DNA of 64,000 nt from Trileptium ribeirensis (Eukaryota; Nematoda; Enoplea; Enoplida; Thoracostomopsidae), in the NCBI GenBank assembly GCA_030248225.1, contig JASANE010028131.1:26712-90711 (forward strand), in the 5' to 3' direction. Positions within the stretch are counted from its first letter, which is position 1, and every line of letters begins with the position of its first letter. Both the position numbers and the translations under genes were made by a program. Positions 36,349-48,598 of the stretch are shown here, piece by piece. The notes below the pieces were generated by a model. That model saw only the letters and a list, made by a program, of their open reading frames with translations. It searched no databases and was not told where the DNA came from.

Positions 36349-38103
36349 GTATGACAAAATTTATCGTACTCGATATTTTTTGTGTTTCAATTTATAAAGC
36401 AAATATTTTATTATTTCAGCGTGGATTCAAATCAACTCAGGAATGCACCATTATTCTTCAACTATTTGTCTTCGCTCTAAGATGTTTGTGACATGGAAAT
36501 TTCTAATGCTTCATATACTTGGGTATATGAATAATACATTTATTGGGGGTTGTGAATGTGAAACTGCTTGTTGACAGCATTATATAAATCTGGAATTGCA
36601 AATGCGCTCTTCAAAATTCAATGCTAGCGGAGGGTGTAGCAATATTATTCAGGTCGGTGTAAGAGTGTTTTGGACAATGCTGTACTGATGAATAGTTATG
36701 CTCATAATTTTTGCTGCACGATCAAAGCGCTACGCAGCAGACTTTCGCAAAATTCGAATTCTTTTAAAGTTATTTTACGGTGGTGTTAATAAAGCGGTGA
36801 ATTTTTTTTTCATTTTGTGAATTCCAATAAGTAAGTTAATATTCATTTTGTTCGTTTTAAATTATTTTGCCAGAGTACGTATTAAACCAAACAATCTTAG
36901 GTGTACATTTTATTTGCTTTTAAAAATAAGGCAAAAAGCATAACCCTCTGCAAACATTTTAGTTAGTTTTATACTTATACTGAACATTTAAAACGATTGT
37001 ACCACGAAAGTTGTAGTTTTGCCAGTTGTGAACTGGTGACAGTGTTATCACCACTTGTCTGGTGTGCATAGTGAGCTATGTTCTATTTCAACAGATCGTT
37101 AGTGCCGTCGTAAAAATACAAAAAGCTTTGTGCCCTAACCTGCGGTCGTGGTCGTGAAACAAATATGGCTGGGTCAAAAACCAAGCTTATAGGCGTAAGC
37201 TGTATGCAGGTTGTACCATCCTCGATATAATAAACCTCAGCCAGAAACAATACCCGGAACTAAAGTTGTAGAACTAGGCCGACCATCCCAGGCACATCAA
37301 CTTGCTGCCCAATACTATTCTAAAGTTACACTAGACAACTAGGCGTAACTAACATACGAAGCACAATAAACAGTTAATTAAGCAAGTGTAGTTAATGTTA
37401 CATTACAGGCAGTATGTTTCAACAAAAGTTGCCTATGCTTACGTGTATATAAGCGAGATTCGCACTACCGTGCTCCTGGGTACAAATGACTTTTTGCCTT
37501 AGGCCGTGCACTGTCAAACTGTTGACATTTTACGGTGTAAGCTGTGTTGAAGAAATGGATGTATCATCACTCTATTAACTCTAAAAATTTAACATAAATG
37601 CTTTTGATATTAAAACTGTTCTGACATATTGTTGTCTTCCCGAAGAAATCTACATCTCAGTCTGGTCGAGAACTCATAAAACAGGTTTTGACGAATCTAC
37701 TAAATTTTTCAAAGTTTTTGAAAATTTTTCCGTAACATTTCTTTAATGTACTTTTGGTTTGAACCGCTTTCCTTGGAACATTTAGACTGTTTAGGTTGTA
37801 AAAAAAGTTGAATATACAGTTATGAAATGAGACCGAGTTTATTGTTTGTGTAGTCTTTTTACGCGTATATTATAGTCGGAAACTTTTGAAGAAACGGTAC
37901 TGAGAACAATTTTCAGCCACAAAGCATTATGATTAAGAAAGTGCCGGCATTAAAAGGCGAATTCTTGTAAACATTTCTACAAAAATGCAAGACTTATATA
38001 TTTTTGCCTACAGATGTGGTGAATGCAAGTTAAATTTTAAGTCAGATTTCCTTAATGTTACATAGTAAACCTAATTTTATTCTTAATCGGCTTAATGTTT
38101 TAG
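36349..38103. other. Intron 14
   Basis: A 1755-bp intron. No gene or repeat of note; a small hairpin (CCAGTTGTGAACTGG) lies at about 37022-37036. Confidence 0.7.
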
Positions 38104-38245
38104 GCAGAACCTGTTGCATTTCAACAGCAAGTGTTTGACTTTTACGTATTTGTTGACAATGCCAGCAATCAGATATCACGTCTACATATTGAAATCATAA
38201 ATCCATCTACGGGCGAAATGGTTGCTTCCACTGAAACTGATAAGA
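38104..38245 (+). CDS. Exon 15: start of second carboxypeptidase-regulatory-like module
   Basis: Encodes AEPVAFQQQVFDFYVFVDN, ASNQISRLHIEIINPSTGE and MVASTETDK. The F-x-F-x-V-x-V-x-N...I-x-x-A/L-x-I-x-I-I-N-P-x-T-G-x...A-S-T-x-T-D pattern leads into GFYIITASTPGF in exon 16, together typical of CarboxypepD_reg-like modules. Acceptor TTTTAG in phase 0, donor GTATGT in phase 1. Confidence 0.85.
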
Positions 38246-40364
38246 GTATGTATTGAAGCGAAATTTGACGCTCCAATGCGTTAACTACTGCAAGATATGA
38301 GCGCAAAGATGACTAAAGTTTTCATTTGCTTTGGTTTGGCATTCAAAAATTGTATCGGTTTCTCGTTTTTATCCAATTTAAAACAAGTACAGTTAAATCA
38401 GCGTATTCCTTGTGCGAGTATTTTAATTCAGCCGATTCCCATAGCATTCATTTATTCCAAATTAATTTGACGTCGGAATTTAAGGTTTTAAAATTTAGTT
38501 TCCAAACGTTTTGTGCATTTGAAATGTCACGTATAAAATTAAATGCAGCCAAATTGTAAGATATGTGCACCAAATTGTTACACACAAAAAATTTAAACAC
38601 GACTATTTTATTCTGAAATCATTTAGAGCATTTCATTCTGCTTCATGTCAAACAAATTTATGCCAGGCTTTTTGTGCTCTAATCATTATGGTTAGTTAAT
38701 ATTGATTCTCTTCTACTACCTCGTCCTATAAACTATTTCATTCTCCATATTTTAGTTTAGCAGCCAATACTGAGCAGGCCAGAAATATTCTACATCTTTG
38801 CGAACATATCCTACATTAGTTTTCACATCGTTAGCTGTTATAGTCTAAAGACAAAGTTAGATATATCTGCTCAGTGGACGAATAGAACGAGAATAACAAT
38901 ATCAAAAGTCTTTAAACGGCGAGTGGATGCTCAAAAAATTAGTCTAAGGCACATCCGTTTGTTAACGGCTACTTTGGTTACAGTTGTCTATCTCGGAGCC
39001 CACATTACGGCAGAACTGCTACCAAATGAATGACGAATCACTAATACTGGTGCAATAGTTGCGTGGAAGCGTAGCTCTGTTTTCAAATCTGGAGGTCCTA
39101 ACTACAATTAATAGGCCAGCAAGGACATGTATTATCTTTCAGTCGCTAGTGATTGTTTACAGCAAATCCTTAGTGAACTAAACTTGTAGATTATGCCGAA
39201 AAATTTGATGCGACCGTAAACAATTGTAAATGAATAATTGACAAAATAAATTGCCGCTGATAGCTGCTGTTCGAGGTATATATCCTCAAACTTGAAAAGA
39301 ACCCGACATTAAGTTTATGTCAATTCTATAATGCGTATTATTTTTGTTCATACTGGGTTTTACTCAGAGACCAGCATCCTACATAGCCCCAATAGTTTCA
39401 GAATTTTCAAAATTTGTTGAAATCTTTGCTCTTATATCTTGGACAGACATAAGTTGTTTTACATTGAGTAAAGCGAAGCGATTACAGTAATCATCAAAAT
39501 TATTGATCGACAAATTGCTCTGAATTTTATCTGCAGCGTCAAAAATCGCGAATATATAAGAAGTGGTATCTGAGAACCCACAAAAGTAATATGTAATTTT
39601 GAAATTTTTTAGTTTTGTTTTAATGTACTAAGTGCTTCTATAGCACTCTTCAATTTAACATGTATTCTGCATAATTAAAATCCAACGTAATTGATTAATT
39701 ATTTCAAAAGCGAATAGAATACGAACCAGGGATGCCTTGACGTACTTTAGCAACAATCTCTCAACTACCAAAATTCGCAGTCATCGTTTCGAACAGATTT
39801 TAGTTGTCGTGTGGTGCGTGCTTGTACAGCTTGGAGTGATTGCCTAGAAACCGGAACTCCACAAATCTTTTGTTCCCATTGCGCTCTGTCAAATTCGTAT
39901 TCTTCGGCGTCATTCTCTTATGCGCGGTAAACTTAAAGTGACCCCGCCAACAATCCTATTTTGTATTTTTGCATAAAATTTGTTACGGAACGGTTTTTGT
40001 TCAATTGAAATTGGGCGTAAAACTGTTGGCGAACACAGCGCTCGCGATTGAAATCTGACCATTTTGTGTTCGCGAAAATTCAAGTAAAATTACCCAAATT
40101 TTTGAGAACGAAAATTTGTCGATTTGATTGTGACGTCACTTTTGCATTAATTTTTGTTCGCGAACACTGAATAATTGAAATTTAAATGCTAATGTATTAC
40201 GGAGCAGAATTTCTTCAAATTGAAATCGCCGAAATTCTGTTCGAACACAAGGTCTAATTTTAGTTCTGACTCGAGAATGAGAATTCATTAAGCGTTTAGC
40301 GCACAGCATGCTTACTAGCGTTCGCAGAACATTGCCATACATGTGTATAATAAAGTAGAAAATT
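38246..40364. other. Intron 15, part before the palindrome
   Basis: AT-rich, no gene. A possible tRNA-like relic on the minus strand at about 39715-39785 shows GGTAGTTGAGAG and CTGGTTCGTATTC. Around 39990-40260 words like GTTCGCGAACA and GGCGAACACAGCG recur in both orientations. The giant inverted repeat starts at about 40365, inside this intron. Confidence 0.6.
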
Positions 40365-41313
40365 CATATAAGGAAATAAATAACATGAGGGCAGAAAGGG
40401 GGGTAAAACCGCTCCTCTTACATCTGCTATATATCTGTAGTAATTTAAAAGACGTTATATCAACCTGATTGAGTAGTAATTTATTGAGTAGTAATTGAGT
40501 AGTAAATATTTGATACTAGTGTGACAACCACTGCACACGTGGTGTAACAATGGTTGTGACTATTGCTACAAGCTGAATAACAATGGTTAGGACTATAACA
40601 GTTACGATGGGTACGTAGTGCACAAAGTTCTATACGAACGCTGCACAGAGTTCTACAAACATTGTTTTAAATTTATCAGGTTCGACTCTATATTCTGTAT
40701 ATGTAGGCTTGATACTAGCAAAACATATCTCGGAATAAAATCTAATCCTAGAAATAACATTTATTTCTTATACTATATGTTAGTTTTGCAGCAGTTATCG
40801 CGTTATACGTTGCATCGATAGTCGTTTTGCACAGTTAAGGCTTATAAAGCCAGAAATTACATCAACATTTGAAAAGTACGTGTACAAGAACATGTATAGG
40901 CACCATTTTCATTTATTTATAGCAGACATGCTGGCCCTGCACGATCTCAGGGATAGCCGGAGTCTACGGATGGGGAGGGAGTGGGGATGTCATAACATGG
41001 AGGTAGAGGTTATTGGGGGCTGTACCTTGATGGTCTCCCCACCCCTGAGAATCCATTTCAACTCATTTTTTGCAAATTTTTCATCATTTTTGCCATTTTT
41101 GTCAATTTTGGTGAAATATCCCACACACTTTCGGCGCAGGATAGAGGGCTGCGCGGGGTAGTGTGGTTCCCTTAGTGGGTTGACCGGCGCCCTCTTTGTG
41201 GATCGGACGCGTCAGGTAGCTCCCTAAACCCTTGCTTTGGCATGTATGATTTATAGTTATTTTTTTGAATAATACTGTACTATGCTACGATGGTTAATTT
41301 TTTAATTCCACAG
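40365..41313. other. Intron 15, part inside the left arm
   Basis: Contains three TGAGTAGTAA repeats (about 40470-40505) and a copy of the AATTTTGCC-core dispersed repeat (about 40925-41255) between GC-rich flanks. The 93-codon frame at 40880-41161 is a product of that repeat. Ends in acceptor TTCCACAG. Confidence 0.7.
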
Positions 41314-41582
41314 ATGACCTACCGGCTATATTTAGCAACATGAAAAGAGGCTTCTATATAATCACAGCATCGACTCCCGGCTTTCTTAGCGTATCATCAA
41401 AAATTTGGATATCGGAGATTCAACCAAAATTCGTGCTACACTTTCGGCCGATATCTCAGGGACGTCCAACTGTCATTGCCAGCGAACGTATAGATGCGGG
41501 ATCTGGGAATGGACAATATCCACAAAACATAAGAGAAGCAAATTATACGTTGGAATTAGCTTATTTTGATAAGGACGTTGAG
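41314..41582 (+). CDS. Exon 16: carboxypeptidase-regulatory-like module, second half, and next module
   Basis: Encodes NDLPAIFSNMKRGFYIITAS, TPGFLSVSSKIWIS, EIQPKFVLHFRPIS, then ASERIDAGSGNGQYPQNIR and NYTLELAYFDKDVE. M-x-x-G-x-Y-x-I-x-A-x-x-P-G-(F/Y)-x-S is the diagnostic strand-turn of carboxypeptidase-regulatory-like folds. Acceptor TTCCACAG, donor GTAAGT, entering in phase 1 and leaving in phase 0. It lies in the left palindrome arm. The inverted copy at 53039-53310 differs after LSV by two extra residues, so either copy may carry errors there. Confidence 0.85.
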
Positions 41583-42164
41583 GTAAGTTTATAGCCTTTG
41601 GTACGATCTGAAACCATAGTTGCTATTCCCAATAATTGCAGTAAATTATTACATGCAGCTGCAATGTATAATAATATAAGATAGAAAACTTTTTGCAGTA
41701 TCAAGTTGTTGAAGCGACGATTTTCGCAATGTTTGCTCTCGTCATGCCACACACTTTTGGTGATTGAATTATGGATTTAGAAGTAACAACAACTAAAAAT
41801 GTTTTCCGATATCCAGATCAGCAGAGCCGTGGCTCAATTTTTGCAGTATATTTTAAAACTTAACTGAATTTTAAAACTTATTATTTTGAAATTGCTTTCG
41901 CTGCGTAGTTTGGATTGGCAAATTTCATATTGTTTGTATGTATAATCGCTGAATATTAACCTTCCGTTCTGTAATTGATACATTTGTCATCGAGCACATT
42001 GGAAAGCCATACACTAAATAAGTTTAGTTAGAATTTACTTAAAACTTGTTAGAACTTGCACTAAAGACATTTGGAATTTCGTTTTGAACGTTGTCCCTGA
42101 AACAGAACCACAGCGAGTTTTCCTCTTTTTCTAATGTATTAATTGGAATAGTAAATTTTTTCAG

Positions 42165-42326
42165 AACGCTGTTCTTTCCGTCAGTCCGAGCACCGTTACT
42201 GTAAATGATATCAATGACGGACAAATCCTTGAACTAAAGTTTGAAAATACAGGCAAACAACTACTGACCGACGTTCATATTGCCTCAAACATTGACATGA
42301 GCTTGCTTCCAATTAATATCAAACAA
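42165..42326 (+). CDS. Exon 17: CARDB-like module
   Basis: 54 codons: NAVLSVSPSTVTVNDINDGQ, ILELKFENTGKQLLTDVH and IASNIDMSLLPINIKQ. L-S-V-x-P-x-x-V-x-V...G-x-x-x-x-x-x-F-x-N-T-G-x-x-x-L-x-x-V is a strong CARDB/NEW3-type start. Acceptor TTTTTCAG, donor GTAAGC, phase 0 at both ends. In the inverted copy (52281-52444) the 3' end is two bases longer, which breaks phase. The joined frame should continue into HKPISYIPPGQ of exon 18, as read from the right arm. Confidence 0.85.
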
Positions 42327-44274
42327 GTAAGCTGTCAGTAGCAATAGTTTTGTATCTCATAATGTCATTTGATGTTTCAAGTTTTTTCATACTATTAATA
42401 GATGTTGTCTATAGCGTTGCGTAGCAGAATAGAGGCAACGCTGAAATAATACCATTTTGTTGGACCTAATAGTCTACAGTAAGCTACAATAAATTAACAT
42501 CCAAAATATTTGCCGCAAGCTGCGGAATTTTTTTTTTCATTTTACTTGTATGTTCCTGAGGAATAGCACCGGCGAGCACTACTTTACTAAATAAAGGTTA
42601 GAGTTTCAAAATATTATACGTTTGAACTTGTGACGGTCATGGAATTTGGTTCTAGAATCCAAAGCTTTCACAACAACCCTACACCCTACAAGATTTCTCC
42701 GTAAAAGATTTTGTTCTGCGGCTACTGTTATGTAGAAGAAATTATGACCAGATTGCCTGTATTTTGATGATGTTTTTACGGTTATCGTCTCAACGGGTAT
42801 AGCGGGTAGTGTTGGGCGCCAACCGGGGCCATGAAATGGTCTGCTGGTGTGCGATCCGGTGCAACGGCGGGCCGGAAAAAACGGCCTGATAGAAAAATAG
42901 CTGCTCGGTTTACCGGCCAGTCAGGGACTTTTGCCGCTGCTGTCCAATGGTGTGGCCGGCTGAGCTCTCTAGGATTAATTTTGCCAATTTGTTTATGTGA
43001 TATTTTCTCAAAAATTAAAATTTTCCAGTGCTGGTTATGTACGAAATTTTTTTATTGCTCATTTTAAGTCTCCATTTTAAGTCTCCAATTGTTATTAATA
43101 CGCGGAACACATAATTCAATATGCAACTCTCCACTATACACTTGCGTGTAAGACTGTGGGTTACGCTGCAATTCCTGTTACAGTGAACAAAATACTTAAT
43201 CTTTGCAAAGTAGCCTCGAAAAGTAACCTACATTTTAGAACGAAGTCTATAGCGACAACAGCTACCTGGCGACCTCTAATTCTTAAGGAATAAGTGTAAA
43301 TTGTATATTGCTCTACGATGCCTTATGTGCATTTTTTGTTGCATAAATGTGCTAAGACCCGAGATCTTTTCAGTCCGTAGGCGTACTCCAGTTGTTGCAT
43401 TCAAAAACATCCGATAATTCCACAGTGGGAAATTGCTATATGTATTAGTGCTTTTAATACATATTTGCGCACGGACACACGTAATATTAATTACTGTAAA
43501 ACTAGCTTTAAAGTTGTACACGTATTGAGAGAGAGTTGCGTTTCGCCAAAGTAAGCATTAAAGATAATGTGCTATCATAGTCACCGTACCTGAATCATTT
43601 CTTTGCGCATAATATAATACTAAAAATCTATAACGCGTCAGAAAAAACATTTATACACAAACTGCATGACACTAATCAAAAAACTACTGTTCAAAAGAAT
43701 CAATAAAACCACAGCAGCATGGTACATGCTCGGTACACCGACTGGTCAGAATACCGGCCGGTCGAAAAATGGCGGCCGACATTGAATGCCAGGCTATACC
43801 AATCTACGAATGATATATCTTAGTAAATTATGTTTTAAGAATAATTAACATGCTATCACGCAGTGTCCGAACATTTCAGCAAAAGTAAACCTTCATGATA
43901 CTGACCGACAACCTTTACGGCTGACCGCAGCAGCCTGGAATTGGCCTTAGGTATTTTTCCGCTTTCATTTAATTATGCTTTTTGCCGGATATAGAACAAG
44001 AGGTAATGAAACGTGAATGAAAGTTTTTGGTGCTATTCAGAAAGCTTTTTCACATACTCACTAAGATAGGGGCTAAACATTTTGGATCGGTCAAATACCC
44101 AACGTTACAACCTGCGTAAAATTCATATATGAGTTCTGTGTATGTCGCAAATTACCATCGTCGTAGTTTCATTTCCAAAATGTTTTCTTAGTGCCACGCA
44201 TTTCAGTCAGTTTGCAACAGTACAATTGAGGTTCTTTTAAATCAGCATCATCGGCAAACATTCTCAATTTACAG
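42327..44274. other. Intron 17 (left arm)
   Basis: A 1948-bp stretch. It includes a GC-rich element from about 42806 (AGTGTTGGGCGCCAACCGG) to about 43790 (ACCGGCCGGTCG, GGCGGCCGACATT) whose ends are roughly inverted CGGCC-rich sequences, possibly the family at 19850. Ends in TCAATTTACAG before exon 18. Confidence 0.6.
42806..43795. mobile_element. GC-ended insertion, possible hAT-type element
   Basis: GC-rich CGGCC-type ends surround an AT-rich interior of about 700 bp with no coding capacity. Its mirror copy is at about 50820-51790 in the right arm. Only loose inverted similarity exists between the ends (GTGTTGGGCGCC against GGCGGCCGACATT), so assignment as a transposon is tentative. Confidence 0.4.
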
Positions 44275-44479
44275 CACAAAACTGCTCTTATATCACCCGG
44301 CCAAAAAAAGTCGTTGAAGATGGACGAGAAGCCAGAATGTTTTTACGACTGTTTCCGCCGCCCGGCGCCGTTATGAATTTTTTGTTGAGGGATACAAATC
44401 AAATCTGCAAAATCGGCAAAGACATACATATTGCTCTTAGGCCTAATATTAACGAATACGGCAAAAATTTTGTAAATGC
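44275..44479 (+). pseudogene. Exon 18, left-arm copy, broken
   Basis: Aligned with the intact right-arm copy (50128-50347, minus). Here the acceptor (AATTTACAG) and the first codons are kept, but the frame diverges after SPGQ. It hits TGA after about 40 codons and lacks the GTGAG donor (GCGGGG instead). The differences are clustered small indels and substitutions. The copy could be a decayed duplicate or an uncorrected noisy read. Confidence 0.7.
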
Positions 44480-45695
44480 GGGGTTTCAACAGTAACAGTT
44501 TAGATTTACAGATGAGAGACAAAATTTTTATTCTACGATTTATGTCCCCCTATTCCAAACTAAATGTTGTTTTTAGATTCGTAGAATTAGGTCAGACGAT
44601 ATATAACTAATAAATACGATTGCAATAGCTTTTAGTTTACATTTTTCGAATTTTGGTAATCTTTCTGTTTGGTAGTTTGCGCCGACCACGAATTTAAATT
44701 AATATCAAATTTGAAAATCCATCTGTTGATGAATTTTTGTGCAAAATCTTACTATCGACTAATGTTATTTTAACCCAGTTTATTTTTTTTTTTTAAATAA
44801 TTACGTATTCATTCGCTGACGTAGGATCGGTATGCTGATAAACAAAGCTCAACTAAGAGTGAACTTGTAGTTCCTTGCCGAATAGTCTGAAACCTAATTG
44901 ACGCAAATCATGAGGGGCACCGGGAAGGGGGAGTACAAAACGTTGATAATTTGCGCTCGCTTTATAATTTAATCCTAGGTTCACGGCAAAACCATATAAT
45001 TCCAAACCTAGCAAATATGTAATATCTTCTTCCACGGGGTATTCAAAACTATATAGCTACTGTAAGGTAGGCCCCTGCGGGGGAAAAAATTTTAATACAT
45101 TATGAGAAAAAATTATAAACACTTTTAAGAAAAATTGGAGAAAAATTACGATGGGACAATTAGGAGACCGAGCCAAATTTTTACTTTCAAAACCGTAGAT
45201 TACGAATTTACGCCGGAAACAACTGCCTCCCTCGCTAGCCGACGAACATTGAGGTATCGTTCATTGCATTTAAACTACTGCGATTATCGGCTGAAAGCGC
45301 ACTGTACGCAGTTTTCCGGTGGGGACTGTGGTTTGCTCTCGTTGTCTCTCTTGCGAGGTGCCGGTACCAAGCCATGCAACGTCTTAGTATCTCAGCGCGG
45401 TGAGCGCACCACGACGAGATCGGGAATTCCAAACCTCCGTGTTCGATTCATCATTGCGCAAATGTCCTATCAACACCAAACGACACGTTCTCCGCCCATG
45501 AAAGGGTCAAACTACACTCAATTCGCTATCTTTCAAAATTGTGACACGATTGCGGAGCTAGGTTCGCTCGACAGAGCAGACGCGCCACGACGTTAGTTTT
45601 TAAAAATAATAAAGAACGCAAATCTTGTGGCAATCGGCCAGCCCATTAAGTAAACAAATTGACCTTCATTTTTCAACTTTTATTATCAGATGTAC
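44480..45695. other. Left arm, non-coding, with tRNA-like relic
   Basis: No exon recognised. An open frame of 153 codons at 45135-45596 crosses a tRNA-like relic (about 45375-45460; B-box-like GTGTTCGATTC) and is disrupted in the right arm, so I do not regard it as a gene. Confidence 0.55.
45375..45460 (+). mobile_element. tRNA-like SINE relic, left arm
   Basis: The right-arm version (49157-49250, minus) is clearer: TAGTGGCTAGTG (A-box-like), then GAGATTGGAATCC, then GTGTTCGATTC (B-box). The left copy keeps the B-box but has a rearranged A-box. Spacing is tRNA-like but stem pairing is weak. Confidence 0.45.
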
Positions 45696-45938
45696 CAAGA
45701 GTGCATTAAGGAAGCTTCCCTGCACTCACATTGAACCCGCGTCCCATGGACGCGGGCGCTTTTCGGTGGAACTTCCTCGTAGTTCTCAGAGGGTGTCTTT
45801 CACCGCCCAAAAAGCAGAGGGTTCCGAGCCACCCAGGACCGGGGGTCAGGTTGGGGCCAAAAGCGGGGGGGTCAGGCACAAAAAACGGCCCGGGGGACAC
45901 AAAACATGTGAGTGCACGGTCATACTTTTTGAACTCTG
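45696..45938. mobile_element. hAT-like MITE, left-arm copy
   Basis: Starts CAAGAGTGCATTAAGGAAG next to GATGTAC and ends near AACTCTG followed by GATGTAC. The right-arm copy (48599-48881) is cleaner, with termini CAAGAGTGC and GCACTCTTG flanked by GTACATC. The CA-starting short inverted ends and 7-8-bp duplication suit the hAT superfamily. The interior is GC-rich with C/G runs and makes spurious frames on both strands. Confidence 0.65.
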
Positions 45939-46379
45939 GATGTACTGACAGTTTCTGAAATTGTGTTTTTTGGTTTCGGAGTCCGATCAAATGCGTTTAT
46001 TTATGACGGACAGTGCTCTCGGCAAAACAGCAATGTTAATGTATTTTTGCTGGTGAGTTCCCCATATCAAGTGTCTTCTTGATTTTTGCTCACATTTATT
46101 TTTTTTTCACCCTAAAACCAATAACAAACTTAGGAAGTGCTCGTTATTAAAATTGATTTTTCTAACGAATCGTTTCTGTATTTCCAGTTTTTACCCATCT
46201 ACAGTTTTGACTCAAACAAGGGTGTATTGCAACTGTAGTGGGTTCGGCACCAATTTGACACGTGTCTTTATCACTATCTACCGATCGATGGCGCGTGGTG
46301 CCTCCTCAGCTTCAGCAATCGGCAACCTCCACCGCGCTGTTAAACACAATACGTTCGTATTGCATAAATCGAGTTGAAA

Positions 46380-46870
46380 TTTTAGCCAAAAGCCTAGCAA
46401 ATGCTATAAGGTAAAACTAGTTCGTACATAAACTACTATATTGCACTCAATTTGTCCACATTTTTCCACCACGATGCGTTCTTCTAACACGCTAAATATC
46501 TGAAATTCCCGTAATTGATTTTGGCTTAAATCAGCAACGCTGCTGATTAATCGCGATTCGTTAATTATTAATGTTGAACTTTCATAAAACCTAACATCAG
46601 TTTGACAAAAGCTACAAAAATGCTATAAGGTAAACTTGAGTTCGTACATGATAAAATCCTCACATGATCCCTACTTTTATGTTGCTGTTTTTTTATTTTT
46701 CACTAAATCCTATTGGTTGGACATGTTACATATATGAAATTCCGGCAAAATAGCAAAATATTTATTTTGGCTTAAATCACAAAACATCGCTGCTCATTAA
46801 TCCGCGATTCGTTAATTATTAGAGAAACGTAACGAACTTTCATAAAAAGTGAACATCTTCTGAAATGATA
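46380..46870. repeat. Tandem duplication, ~250-bp unit, left arm
   Basis: Two copies of a unit containing GCTATAAGGTAAA, TTTTGGCTTAAATCA and CGCGATTCGTTAATTATTA. In the right arm the same duplication is much cleaner (47640-48110, spacing 257 bp). The left copies carry deletions and scrambled patches. Confidence 0.75.
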
Positions 46871-47153
46871 TAAAATATTGAATTTCAACCTTATTAGACA
46901 ACGATGTTAATATATTTTCGTATTTTAGTGCCAGTCAAAAAGTAATGGGCAATTAAATGAATGTGTTACAATCGCTGATGCGTTGAATGTTACAAAATAT
47001 ATTGACGTGTTTTGCTAAGCTAGCAAATGGGTTCAGTACGAAAATGTATTCTTCAAACCGTGTACGATATAGGAATTCATCTAGTAAAGTTCTCTGGTCC
47101 ATCTGCTAACAACGTGTAGTCCAACAATAAACTGTGCTACCATGGAAAACAGG
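46871..47153. other. Left arm, inner end
   Basis: Best-preserved part of the inverted repeat: long blocks such as AATGTTACAAAATATATTGA and CGTACTGAACCC (or complements) are identical or nearly so in the two arms. No genes. Confidence 0.7.
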
Positions 47154-47310
47154 AAATGTTTATTAGAAAATATTGGCCACAAATAGCAAATGCATTCGAC
47201 CATTAATGACAAAACTTCAGACCGGCTAGAAAAACGAATAGTATTGCAATCTTGTAGCTAGACATTCAGTCATCTCAGTTACGTTACATTTTTCACAAAT
47301 TGGTCCGCTC
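47154..47310. other. Palindrome spacer, 157 bp
   Basis: Unique sequence between the inner ends CCATGGAAAACAGG and CCTGTTTTCCATGG. It lacks clear internal symmetry or coding potential. Confidence 0.8.
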
Positions 47311-47639
47311 CCTGTTTTCCATGGTAGCACAGTTTATTGTTGGACTACACGTTGTTAGCAGATGGACCAGAGAACTTTACTAGATGAATTCCTATATCGT
47401 ACACGGTTTGAAGAATACATTTTCGTACTGAACCCATTTTGCTAGCTTAGCAAAACACGTCAATATATTTTGTAACATTCAACGCATCAGCGATTGTAAC
47501 ACATTCATTTAATTGCCCATTACTTTTTGACTGGCACTAAAATACGAAAATATATTTAACATCGTTGTCTAATAAGGTTGAAATTCAATATTTATATCAT
47601 TCAGAAGATGTTCACTTTTTATGAAAGTTCATTTTTACG

Positions 47640-48110
47640 TTTCTATTTAATAATTAACGAATCGCGATTAATCAGCAGCGATGTTTTGTGATTTAAGCCA
47701 AAATCAACATTTGTCTTGCGGAATTTCATATATTTAGCGTGTGCAACCAACACATCATAGTGAAAGTTTAATGGACAGCAACGTGAGTAGTAGCAATCAT
47801 GTGAGGAGTTTATCATGTACGAACTCAAGTTTACCTTATAGCATTTGTAGCTTTTGTCAAACTGATGTTCATTTTTTATGAAAGTTCATTTTTACGTTTC
47901 TATTTAATAATTAACGAATCGCGATTAATCAGCAGCGTTGTTTTGTGATTTAAGCCAAAATCAACATTTGTCTTGCGGAATTTCAGATATTTAGCGTGTA
48001 CAAAGAACGCATCATAGTGAAAGTTTAATGGACAGCAACGTGAGTAGTAGCAATCATGTGAGTAGTTTATCATGTACGAACTCAAGTTTACCTTATAGCA
48101 TTTGTAGCTT
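47640..48110. repeat. 257-bp tandem duplication, right arm
   Basis: Two near-identical units of 257 bp (47643-47899 and 47900-48156 approximately). They are visible as duplicated 61-codon minus-strand frames starting at the same point of the unit. Those frames are by-products of the repeat. Matches the noisier pair at 46380-46870. Confidence 0.85.
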
Positions 48111-48598
48111 TTGTCAAACTGATGCCAACTGCATTACAAGATGCGATCAAACGTATTGTGTTTAACAGCGCATGAATACCAGATTTGCCAACAATTGCTG
48201 AAGCTGAGGCACCACACGCATCGATCGGTTGATAGTGATCAAGACACGTGTAGATATGGTGCGACGTACAGTTGCAATACACGTTTGTTTGAGTCAAAAC
48301 CCTTGCATTAGATGCGGGTAAAACTGGAGCAGTTACGGAGCGATCTCTGATTTCAGGTGCTAAAATATGTCAATTTTAATAACGACACCTATGTTTCCTA
48401 AGTTTGTTATTGGGCTTCTAAGGTAAAAGAGAATGAATGTGACAACAAAGTCAAGAAGACACTTGAGTGTAAGAATTAGCCAGCAAAAATACATTAACAT
48501 TGCTGTTTTGCCGAGGCACTGCTGCCGTCATAAATAAACGCATTTGATCGGAAAATTCCGAAACCAAAAAACACAATTTCAGAAACTGTCAGTACATC

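Larger units (their letters stand above)
40365..47153 (+). repeat. Left arm of giant inverted repeat, ~6.8 kb
   Basis: The arm is inverted at 47311-54275. Its outer end starts CATATAAGGAAATAAATAAC and its inner end finishes CCATGGAAAACAGG. Similarity runs along the whole arm but with many small insertions, deletions and short scrambled patches. It contains exons 16 and 17 intact, a broken exon 18, the dispersed repeat at 40925-41255, a hAT-like MITE, a tRNA-like relic and a tandem duplication. Confidence 0.9.

Noticed and set aside
40880..41161. 93-codon frame as an exon before exon 16
   Set aside because: It is the AATTTTGCC-core dispersed repeat; exon 15 joins exon 16 directly in phase 1.
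45135..45596. 153-codon frame in the left arm as a gene
   Set aside because: It spans a tRNA-like relic and is broken in the right-arm copy; no family resemblance.
47643..48085. Duplicated 61-codon minus-strand frames as a gene family
   Set aside because: They are the same AT-rich tandem unit read twice; left-arm versions are not open.
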